Assembly (NCBI RefSeq): GCF_900104725.1
Contig: NZ_LT629758.1
Coordinates: forward strand, 744,001-808,000
Direction: 5' to 3'
Length of the DNA: 64,000 nt
Origin: Actinoplanes derwentensis
Lineage (GTDB): Bacteria; Actinomycetota; Actinomycetes; Mycobacteriales; Micromonosporaceae
Positions 52,565 to 59,757 of this stretch are shown piece after piece. How positions within the stretch are numbered: position 1 is the stretch's first letter; the number at the start of each line of letters is the position of its first letter. A program made the translations under genes and the position numbers. The notes beneath the pieces are model-generated. The model was not told the DNA's origin. It saw nothing but the letters and a program-made list of their open reading frames with translations, and made no database searches.

Positions 52565-53745
52565 CCGCCGTCGGCCCCCTGCACGTCACCCTCAAAGTGG
52601 CGGCGCGCTGCAATCTGAACTGCGGCTACTGCTACGTCTACAACAAGGCCGATCAGTCCTGGCGTGACCAGCCCGCTGTGATGTCCGACGCGGTGGTCCG
52701 GGCCACTGCCGAACGCTTGCGAAGTCACTGCGAACGCTCGGAGCAGCCGACCCTGCGCCTGGTGTTCCACGGCGGTGAGCCGATGCTCGTCGGAGTGCGG
52801 CGCTTCGACCGCTGGTGTCGCATGCTGCGCGACGGCCTCGAGGACCTTGTCGAGGTCAAGTTCACCGTTCAGACCAACGGCATGCTTGTCGACGACGACT
52901 GGACCGAGACGTTCCTCCGGCATCGGGTCGTGGTCGGCGTCAGCGTGGACGGCCCGCCGGAGATCCATGACGCGTTCCGAGTCGACCATTCCGGGCGAGG
53001 CTCGTACGCCGCCGTCCGGAGCGGGATCGAGTGCCTCACCGCGGCGGGGCTGCCGGTGTCGGTTCTGAGCGTCGCCCAGTTCGGCGTCGACCCCGTGCGG
53101 ACGTACCGCCACCTCGCCGGTCTCGGCGCCTGCCAGATCGAGTTCCTGTTGCCGGACCACACCCACGACAGCATCCCGGCCGTGCGCGCCAGGTTTGGGC
53201 CCACCCCCGGCGCCGACTTCCTGATCCCGATCTTCGACGACTGGTGGAGTTCCGGCACCATGGACCTCCGTCTGGGCCCGTTTGTGGCCATCTCCCGCGC
53301 GATCCTCGGCGGTCCGTGCGAAGTCGACTTCATCGGCAACAACCCCCTCGGATACCTCTTCGTCGAGCCGGACGGGTCGATCGAAGGGCTCGACGTCCTG
53401 CGGGTCTGCGGACCCGGCCTGGCGGCGACCGGGCGCAACGTGCTCACCGACGACTTCTCGGACGTGGCGGCAGCGAGTCCGATGCACCGCACCTTCGTGT
53501 TCGAGGGGCCGCCGCTGCCGTCCGGCTGCCGCGCCTGTCCCGAACAGAAGACCTGCGCGGGTGGCTACATCCCGCACCGGTACGCGGCGGGACGCGGCTT
53601 CGACAACCCGTCCGCGTGGTGCCCCGACCTGCTCAAGACGTTCACCCACATCCGCAACCGGCTCGGCGTCGGTCACCAGGAGACAACGCTCCGGCGGCAG
53701 GCTCTGACCGAGCTGGCGGCATCCACGAGAGGACCCGCCCGATGA
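52561..53745 (+). CDS. Radical SAM/SPASM peptide-modifying enzyme
   Basis: 394 residues. The SAM [4Fe-4S] motif CNLNCGYC is at residues 17-24, followed by HGGEPML and TVQTNGMLVDDDW of the partial TIM barrel. The C-terminal SPASM region has Cys residues near 323, 326, 332 and 354 (GCRACPEQKTCAGGY and SAWCPDL) plus earlier ones for auxiliary clusters. It resembles the FxsB-like enzymes found with HExxH proteins in actinobacterial RiPP loci, which form carbon-linked crosslinks. Which residues it joins here is unknown. Overlaps both neighbours by four bases. Confidence 0.88.
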   Translation: MTAVGPLHVTLKVAARCNLNCGYCYVYNKADQSWRDQPAVMSDAVVRATAERLRSHCERSEQPTLRLVFHGGEPMLVGVRRFDRWCRMLRDGLEDLVEVKFTVQTNGMLVDDDWTETFLRHRVVVGVSVDGPPEIHDAFRVDHSGRGSYAAVRSGIECLTAAGLPVSVLSVAQFGVDPVRTYRHLAGLGACQIEFLLPDHTHDSIPAVRARFGPTPGADFLIPIFDDWWSSGTMDLRLGPFVAISRAILGGPCEVDFIGNNPLGYLFVEPDGSIEGLDVLRVCGPGLAATGRNVLTDDFSDVAAASPMHRTFVFEGPPLPSGCRACPEQKTCAGGYIPHRYAAGRGFDNPSAWCPDLLKTFTHIRNRLGVGHQETTLRRQALTELAASTRGPAR

Positions 53746-54920
53746 CAGTCGCCGCTCCACTGGACCTGCCGGTCGGTACCGGCTATCGGACCGAGGGCAT
53801 TGCCGCGATGCCCGCGGTCCTGCAATGGGGATCAGGCAGTATTGAGGCCGCACGGGTCCATCGGGAATACGCGGTTCTCCTCGGCGACCGGCTCGGCACG
53901 ATGCTCGCCGCCGCCCGCAGTCACCCACGCGCCCAGGCGCTGGGCGAAGGCCTTTCGGCACTGTCCAGCCGGGCGTGGCTGCGCGTGCTCACAGCGCCGC
54001 AGGTCAGCTATCGGCTCCTGTGGCCAGCACGCCACGAACCTGACGGGACCGTCGACTTCCTCGCCGACGCCGTCGAGGTAGAGCTCAGTCGCGAGCGGGC
54101 CGCACCAGCCCCCGGCACCGTATCCGGAGGGAAAACGGCATGGTCGGTGCTGGGTGACGGCTGGCGCGACGCCACCGGCCAGTTCGTGGCCGGACCGGCT
54201 CTGCCGGGTCTGCCGCCCCTCGATATAGGAAGCCCGCATGCGCTGGCTATCGACCTCGAAGGCGTCACGGATGAGGTCGTTCAGGCGCGGACTTCCCACC
54301 AGCCGGCTGAGATCGACCGGCTTCTTGCACAGCTCACGGACGTTCGCGACGCTCTCGCGACGAGCGCTCCCGATATCCTCGAGTTCGTTGTCGCGTTCAC
54401 CAAGGTGCTGATTCTTCAGCCCGACCCGGAGGCGCCGACCTCATTCTCGACCGGTTCGTCCGCGCAGTACATCGGACGATCCGTCTTTGGCAACCCCGTG
54501 CTCGAGACCGTGGACAGCGTACTGCTCGCGGAAGGTCTCGTGCATGAGGCAATTCACTCCTATATGTACATGAATGAACGGCTTGAGCCCTGGGTCATCA
54601 ATGCCGAGCTCTACGGACCGCAGTACCGCACCAGGTCGCCGTGGACCGGCCACCCGCTTCCGCTGCGTGCCTATCTCCAAGCTTGTTTCGTCTGGTACGG
54701 CCTGCTGAACCTCTGGGCTCGGTCGACGAGCCACACCGCCTTCGACGCGCAGCGCGTACGGCATCGGATGGCTCAGGCGGCACGCGGATTCCTCGCCGGC
54801 GATGTGCTGGCGCAGGTCGCCCCGTACCGTTGCGGCATCGTGCCCGAACTGTTGTCGACCATCGAGCAGATGCAGGCTGAGGTCGTGGCGGCCGCCGAGG
54901 CGGTCGGCGTTGGCAGCTGA
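53742..54920 (+). CDS. HExxH-type protein (third of three)
   Basis: 392 residues from the ATG overlapping the radical SAM stop. HEAIH is at 268-272 (GLVHEAIHSYMYMNE), followed by SPWTGHPLPLRAYLQACFVWYGLLNLW and AFDAQRVRHRMAQAA, blocks shared with the second HExxH protein. The N-terminal 200 residues are helical with an AQYIGRSVFGNP strand. A paralogous pair on either side of the radical SAM gene suggests that duplication occurred within the operon. Codon use near 54,500-54,620 is less GC-rich than its surroundings. Confidence 0.75.
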   Translation: MTVAAPLDLPVGTGYRTEGIAAMPAVLQWGSGSIEAARVHREYAVLLGDRLGTMLAAARSHPRAQALGEGLSALSSRAWLRVLTAPQVSYRLLWPARHEPDGTVDFLADAVEVELSRERAAPAPGTVSGGKTAWSVLGDGWRDATGQFVAGPALPGLPPLDIGSPHALAIDLEGVTDEVVQARTSHQPAEIDRLLAQLTDVRDALATSAPDILEFVVAFTKVLILQPDPEAPTSFSTGSSAQYIGRSVFGNPVLETVDSVLLAEGLVHEAIHSYMYMNERLEPWVINAELYGPQYRTRSPWTGHPLPLRAYLQACFVWYGLLNLWARSTSHTAFDAQRVRHRMAQAARGFLAGDVLAQVAPYRCGIVPELLSTIEQMQAEVVAAAEAVGVGS

Positions 54921-56223
54921 GATCGTCCGGCCGGTGCCGGCCGGGCCGACCGAGGGACGACCGCGCCGATCGTGGCCCACGCCGTTGCTCGCCGGTGACG
55001 AGGCAGCCTGGAATGACATGCTGTCGACGCCGGTCCGCAAGCGTTTCTGGGACGGAACCCACCGGACCTGCCCGCCGGCACAGACACTGGAATGGGTCCG
55101 CCCGCACCTGGCCGCGATGGGAATCACCCGGATCGCCGACGTCACCGGCCTGGACCGCATCGGCGTACCCGTCGTCACGGTCTGCCGCCCCAATTCCCGA
55201 TCGCTGACCGTCTCGCAAGGCAAGGGCATCGACCTGGACTCAGCGACCGCCTCCGGCGTGCTCGAGTCGATCGAACTGCACCACGCCGAACGGGTCATGC
55301 TTCCGCTGCTACTGGCGAGCCAAGCCGAACTGGGCCCGACCCGGGAAGTGGTCGAAGTCGCGGGCTTGCCGCGCGTCACCGACAGCCGCTTCCACCCGCA
55401 TCTTCCACTGCTCTGGGTCGAGGGATACGACATCCTCACCAGCACCGTCCGTTGGGTTCCGTTCGAGGTCGTACATATCAGTGCGGTGGTACCGCCACCG
55501 GCCGGAAGCGGCTGTTTCGCGGCGACCTCGAACGGGCTGGCATCCGGCAACCACCTCCTCGAGGCGCTCGTGCACGCGCTTCTCGAAGTCGTGGAGCGCG
55601 ACGCCACGGCGGTTTGGGGAGCGCGCGGCGAGGAGCATCGCATACGGACAGCGGTTGATCCCGCCACAATCGATCACCCGGTCAGCCGCTCTGTTCTTAA
55701 CGCGTGTGCCACCGCCGGAGTCCAGGTAGCTGTGTTTGACACGACGTCCGACACGGGCATCCCTTCATTCCTCTGTGAGGTCAGAGAACACCAGTTTGAC
55801 CCTCAGGGCAGGGGCGTGTTCACCGGCCTCGGCTGTCACCTCAACCGTGGAGTAGCGCTCTCGCGAGCGCTCACCGAGGCGCTCCAATCCCGCCTGACGC
55901 TGATCACCGGCTCGCGAGACGACCTTTCCCGCTCCGATTACGTTCTCGGCCCAGATGCGCCGACCTCCGAGATCCGGCCGTGGCGGTCTTTCCGCGCTGT
56001 GCCGGATCTACCCGAACTGCCGACCTTCAACGAGGACCTCGCACTGATCCTCCGACGACTCGAGAGCGTAGGCATCCGGCAGGTGATCGGCGTCGACCTG
56101 ACGCGCCCGGAATTCGGCATCCCGGTCGTACGCGTCGTGGTTCCAGGACTGGAAGGCCCGGATGACGATCCCGCGTACGTACCGGGCCCGCGTGCCCGCA
56201 ACGCCAAGGCAGGTCCCCGATGA
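54910..56223 (+). CDS. YcaO-domain protein, likely thioamide-forming
   Basis: 437 residues from a TTG at 54910 with GAGGCGG upstream; a GTG at 54934 is the alternative. The YcaO ATP site is recognisable in SNGLASGNHLLEALVHALLE followed by VVERDATAVW (about 205-236), and later in FTGLGCHLNRGVALSRALTEALQSRL. The C-terminus lacks the PxPxP end typical of azoline-forming cyclodehydratases. With TfuA directly downstream it most likely activates a backbone amide with ATP and installs sulphur, as in thioamitide and methanogen thioglycine systems (family knowledge). Confidence 0.88.
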   Translation: MAAEIVRPVPAGPTEGRPRRSWPTPLLAGDEAAWNDMLSTPVRKRFWDGTHRTCPPAQTLEWVRPHLAAMGITRIADVTGLDRIGVPVVTVCRPNSRSLTVSQGKGIDLDSATASGVLESIELHHAERVMLPLLLASQAELGPTREVVEVAGLPRVTDSRFHPHLPLLWVEGYDILTSTVRWVPFEVVHISAVVPPPAGSGCFAATSNGLASGNHLLEALVHALLEVVERDATAVWGARGEEHRIRTAVDPATIDHPVSRSVLNACATAGVQVAVFDTTSDTGIPSFLCEVREHQFDPQGRGVFTGLGCHLNRGVALSRALTEALQSRLTLITGSRDDLSRSDYVLGPDAPTSEIRPWRSFRAVPDLPELPTFNEDLALILRRLESVGIRQVIGVDLTRPEFGIPVVRVVVPGLEGPDDDPAYVPGPRARNAKAGPR

Positions 56224-57278
56224 TCGTCGTTTTCTTGGGCCCCACCCTCACCGCGGCTGAGGCGCGAACCGAACTCGACGCGACCTACCTGCCACCCGCC
56301 GCGCAGGGCGACATATATCAGGCAGTACGCCGCGGAGCCACCGCCATCGGCCTGATTGACGGCTACTTCCGGCAGGTCCCGAGTGTTTGGCACAAGGAGA
56401 TCCTGTGGGCAATCTCCGAAGGCGTCGCCGTGTACGGCAGCGCGAGCATGGGGGCCCTGCGCGCAGCCGAACTGTGGACCTTCGGAATGGTCGGAATCGG
56501 CGAGATTTTCAAGGCCTACCGCGACGGGCTGCTCAGCGACGACGACGAGGTCGCGCTGGTGCACCTGGAGGCCGAGGAGGACTTCCGGCCCGCGACAGTG
56601 GCGATGGTGGACATCCGAACGACGGTCGCCCTGGCCGAGCGGTCCGGCGTGATCGGTGCCAAAACCCATGCGGCACTGGTGGATGCCGCAAAGGTTCTGT
56701 GGTATCCCGACCGAACCTATCCCGGCATGATCCGGGCCGCGCGGGGTCGATGCGACGACGAGGAACTGGCGGCGTTCGAGCAATGGTGGAGGCCCCACCG
56801 GACGAGCCGCAAACGGGACGACGCCATCGCGATGCTCCGCCGGATCAAGTTCGACGCCGATCGTGAGCTGTGGCCGGACGCGCCGGCCTTCCACCTGGAA
56901 CGGACCGCCCTGTTCGAGGATCTGATCCGGTCGGCCCGCGCGGGCAATGCTGCCGGGTCGACCGCGGCAGCCCGCCAACCAGATGAACGGGACCGCGACG
57001 CCGCCCTCGTCCGGGTCCTTGCCCTCGACGAGGCGCGTCGCCTTCAATACGAGATCGACGACGCTGGCCTTTACGACGCGGTCCTCAGATTCCGGGCCGA
57101 ACGTGAGCTGATCGAGCCGAGCGATCTCAATCGATGGATGGCGGCGCGGGGAGTTGGTCGCGCCCGGCTTCTTCGCCTGGCCGCCGACGAAGCCCGCATC
57201 GCTTGGGTTCGCCGGGTGCTTGCATCTGAGGTGGACGCCATGTTGACCGATCACGCGGCGGTGGCTTCGAGGAAGTGA
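56220..57278 (+). CDS. TfuA-like YcaO partner
   Basis: 352 residues, start overlapping the YcaO stop (ATGA). The TfuA core is clear in the first 140 residues: VVFLGPTLTAAEA, YLPPAAQGDIYQAVRRGA, IGLIDGYFRQVPSVWHKEIL, and GVAVYGSASMGALRAAEL with the GASSMGALRA-like hallmark. The C-terminal half is helical and specific to this group. TfuA supplies or channels sulphide for YcaO-catalysed thioamidation in known systems. Last recognised gene of the operon; a tiny ORF overlaps its stop codon. Confidence 0.88.
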   Translation: MIVVFLGPTLTAAEARTELDATYLPPAAQGDIYQAVRRGATAIGLIDGYFRQVPSVWHKEILWAISEGVAVYGSASMGALRAAELWTFGMVGIGEIFKAYRDGLLSDDDEVALVHLEAEEDFRPATVAMVDIRTTVALAERSGVIGAKTHAALVDAAKVLWYPDRTYPGMIRAARGRCDDEELAAFEQWWRPHRTSRKRDDAIAMLRRIKFDADRELWPDAPAFHLERTALFEDLIRSARAGNAAGSTAAARQPDERDRDAALVRVLALDEARRLQYEIDDAGLYDAVLRFRAERELIEPSDLNRWMAARGVGRARLLRLAADEARIAWVRRVLASEVDAMLTDHAAVASRK

Positions 57279-57376
57279 GTGATCCCGTCGTGGTGCCGGC
57301 GAGGGTGAGCCTTCACATCGGTCGTTGTGATAACTCGCGGTGGGCGGTGTATCTGCCGAAATACGTCCGTAGGTGA
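57275..57376 (+). CDS. 33-residue ORF translationally coupled to tfuA (candidate)
   Basis: A GTG overlaps the tfuA stop (GTGA) and GAGGAA lies directly before it. The frame encodes 33 residues: a mixed start (MSDPVVVPARVSLHIG), one Cys (GRCDNSRW) and a basic end (YLPKYVRR). The same overlap geometry joins the other genes of the operon, so it might be translated and could be an alternative precursor. It may equally be chance. The rest of the 57,279-57,664 gap has no gene and carries a stretch resembling 48,540-48,660. Confidence 0.25.
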   Translation: MSDPVVVPARVSLHIGRCDNSRWAVYLPKYVRR

Positions 57377-57755
57377 TAGACCGGGCACGAGCCGGGAGCA
57401 GAGGGATCCGCTGCTGGACCGCGCTGTTATGTTGTAGGGCGCGGCGCCGCGCGCCTTCGACTCGGTCAGCAAGCCATCCGGTCGGTCGGCAGGTTGCGGC
57501 GGCGGCACCGACCGACGCGGTGATGACGTCCCGGCAAGGCAAGAGAGCCCCCCGGTAACCCCCCGAAAACCCCTGCGAACCGTCGACGATCAGTAGCAAA
57601 AATTGACTAGTCATTGATCGAGTTTCAGCAGCTCAATGCCAATATCTGATGACTAGTGACAAGCTAGTGCGCTGACCATGAACGTTTACCGGGTTGATCG
57701 TTTACCGGGTTGATATTGGATGTAAGGCGGAGGGAAGTCGTCGTAGCTTGTGCTG

Positions 57756-57968
57756 ATGAGCAATCTGGGTGGTGGTCGGTACCGGTGGCGGACGCGGCTT
57801 CGCCGACATCTGCCGTGGTTCCTCGTTGATCGAGGCGTTGCGGGCAAAGGGACGGCCGACTGCGGCGATCATGAGTGGTACAACGCCGACGGCGTGGCTG
57901 AACGCTGTTACCACTGCACGGTTGGCTGCCGGCCCTACGACTCGGCGCATTTCGATACGACGGGCTGA
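57756..57968 (+). CDS. Small Cys-rich passenger protein in the IS630 element
   Basis: 70 residues from the ATG at 57756 (an ATG at 57750 is also in frame). A basic N-terminus (RYRWRTRLRRHLPWF) is followed by ADCGDHEWYNADGVAERCYHC and a final RPYDSAHF. The Cys/His spacing (CxxHEW...CYHC) suggests a small zinc-binding fold. It lies inside the element, convergent with the transposase and two bases from its stop. It could be a regulator of transposition or cargo; no known family is confirmed. Confidence 0.5.
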   Translation: MSNLGGGRYRWRTRLRRHLPWFLVDRGVAGKGTADCGDHEWYNADGVAERCYHCTVGCRPYDSAHFDTTG

Positions 57969-57970
57969 CC

Positions 57971-59119
57971 TCAAGCGGCGCGGGTCGGCGCGGGCCGGCC
58001 CCAGCGTTGGTGGCGTTCGCTGCGGACGCGGGCGCGTTCTTTTCGTTGGGCGGCGATGACGTCGGGGTGCCGGGCGTTGGCGTTACGCCAGCGCAGGTAC
58101 GCCTGCATGTCGCGGGCCAGCACGACATGGTTCGGGTAGTCCGAGTTCGCCATGGTGAACATGCGTAGGGGCCCGAACTGCGCTTCGATCGGATCAGCCC
58201 ACGAGGTGCTGGTCGGGGTGAGGCACAACTCGACCTTGTGCCGGGCCGCCCACCTGCGGATGGTCGGGGTCTTGTTCGCCGACAGGTTGTCCAGGATCAC
58301 GTAGATCGGTGCCCCGTCCGGACGGGCGGCGCGGATCGTCTTGAGTGCGGAAAGGGTGTGATCGCCGCCTTTACGGCGACGCAGGATGCCCCACAGCTTG
58401 TCGTTGGCCAGGTCGTAGCAGCCATGCAGGTAGCGGATTCCGTGGGTGCGTTTGTAGGTGGCGCGGAGCCGGTCGGGGTGGTTGCGGGCGGCCCAGCAGG
58501 TCCCGTGGCAGGGGCGGATCGACAGGGGCCCGAACTGGTCGAACGCGAAACACCGTGGCAGGAACTTGGTGGTGACCTCTTCGATGCGGTCCAGTTTGGA
58601 CTCGTAGTCCGGGTCGGTGGATTCCTTCCAGGTCCGGGTCCGCTGGAAGGTGATGTCGTGGCTTCCCAGGATCTGCCGTAGCCGTTCGCGGCGGATGCCG
58701 ATCTGCCGCGCCGGTGCCTGTCGCCGGTCGTGGCGGCCGTAGCGTCCTTGCAGGTGGCCGGCGAGTTTGCGAATGCTGAAGTGGGTGAACGGCAGGCCGA
58801 GTTTCTTGGGGCGCGTACGGGCCGTGGCCAGGATGAACGCGACGTCGTCGTCACTGATGCGGCGGGGCGCCCCGCCCGCCCAGTGAGGGTCCAGCGCGGC
58901 GAGTCTTCGCTGGTTGAACGCGTGGATTACGTCGCGGACGGTGTCCTCGTCGGCGACGACGAGCCGGGCGATCGCCGGGACCGGCGTCCCGGACGACGAC
59001 GCGAGGATCATCAGGCCGCGGCGGACACGGATGGATTCTTGGCGGCCCCGCCGGACCAGCCGTAGCAAGTACTGGCCCTCGTCCGGACTCAGCCGGCGGG
59101 CTCTGACAGGTACAGACAT
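57971..59119 (-). CDS. IS630-family transposase (complete)
   Basis: 382 residues from the ATG at 59119. N-terminal helix-turn-helix (TPVPAIARLVVADEDTVRDVI) and a second DNA-binding region (FTHFSIRKLAGHL). The DDE catalytic core shows FAFDQFGPLSI, VILDNLSANKTPTIRRWA and WADPIEAQFGPL. Frame intact, so it is probably active. Flanked by matching terminal inverted repeats. Confidence 0.92.
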   Translation of the reverse strand: MSVPVRARRLSPDEGQYLLRLVRRGRQESIRVRRGLMILASSSGTPVPAIARLVVADEDTVRDVIHAFNQRRLAALDPHWAGGAPRRISDDDVAFILATARTRPKKLGLPFTHFSIRKLAGHLQGRYGRHDRRQAPARQIGIRRERLRQILGSHDITFQRTRTWKESTDPDYESKLDRIEEVTTKFLPRCFAFDQFGPLSIRPCHGTCWAARNHPDRLRATYKRTHGIRYLHGCYDLANDKLWGILRRRKGGDHTLSALKTIRAARPDGAPIYVILDNLSANKTPTIRRWAARHKVELCLTPTSTSWADPIEAQFGPLRMFTMANSDYPNHVVLARDMQAYLRWRNANARHPDVIAAQRKERARVRSERHQRWGRPAPTRAA

Positions 59120-59233
59120 CACGCACCTCGACTCACCCCGTAGATCCAGGATGAGCCCGCCACGCCTCCGAACCCGGCATACGACCCGGCAAGTCGCCAA
59201 CCCGGTCAAAGTTAGTGGTCAGCGCACTAGCGA

Positions 59234-59277
59234 CCGTGACTTTCGGTAAGCGTAGGTTGTCGACTCTTGTCAACGTT
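59234..59277 (+). repeat. Core repeat copy 3 (44 bp)
   Basis: 43 of 44 bases match copy 2 (one T/A difference before CGTT). It begins four bases after the right end of the IS630 element. Copies 2 and 3 in the same orientation enclose the broken IS5, the RiPP-like operon and the IS630 element. Confidence 0.75.
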
Positions 59278-59757
59278 GCGCAGCTGGCTCGAAGAGATCG
59301 GTCGCTAGAGTAAAGGCGTCTGGCTCTCCTGATGGAGGCGATGTACGTTTCCCACCGCAGACGCGACTGGTGATCTCGTAGTTACCTTGAGTAACGCGTA
59401 TACAACGGCCGGTGACCCGCTCGCGTTCCGGCATACCTGACCGACCTCAGGGTCCGGCATGCTCTCCTGGAAGGAGCCGATCGGGGCGAAGCCCACCGTA
59501 AGGCCGAACGTGCGGGGTGCGTTTTCTTCTGAGTGACCTGCGAGATGGACGTCGATGGCAGTCCTTCGCGGCATCCGGTGACCGGTTGGTATGGGTTGGC
59601 TCTGGTCTTGTCGGTTGTCGAGCCGCGTTTAGACGCGGTTCGTGCGGCCCTTGCCATTAGCGCGGACAAGCGGGTGAGGATCTCCAAGGAGCGATGTCGC
59701 ACGTCAGCCGGTTGATCACGGTCGGGATAGACAAGAATTCTTAGGTGCTGGCTCTGA
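59278..59757. other. Gene-free stretch with decayed coding traces
   Basis: About 480 bases. One plus frame reads LTDLRVRHALLEGADRGEAHRKAERAGCVFF, stop, then 60 codons (59,533-59,715) ending in a stop. No start, ribosome site or family is evident. It probably contains the remains of a gene and the 3' end of the NACHT gene transcript; no terminator hairpin was recognised. Confidence 0.3.

Larger units (their letters stand above)
57665..59230. mobile_element. IS630-type insertion sequence with passenger gene
   Basis: The ends are inverted repeats of about 33 bases starting CTAGTGCGCTGACC on each side and ending GACCGGGTTG/TACCGGGTTG, roughly 80 percent identical. They meet the host at CTAG, consistent with the TA target duplication of this family. 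Length about 1,566 bases. It contains a minus-strand transposase and a plus-strand small gene. Removing it restores a sequence resembling that upstream of core repeat copy 2, so it inserted into copy 3. Confidence 0.88.

Noticed and set aside
52312..53961. 549-codon minus-strand frame across the radical SAM gene
   Set aside because: Antisense shadow; the plus-strand frame carries all radical SAM and SPASM motifs and fits the operon.
59533..59715. 60-codon plus-strand ORF left of the NACHT gene
   Set aside because: No ribosome site, no recognised family and its upstream frame is broken by stops; described only as decayed sequence.
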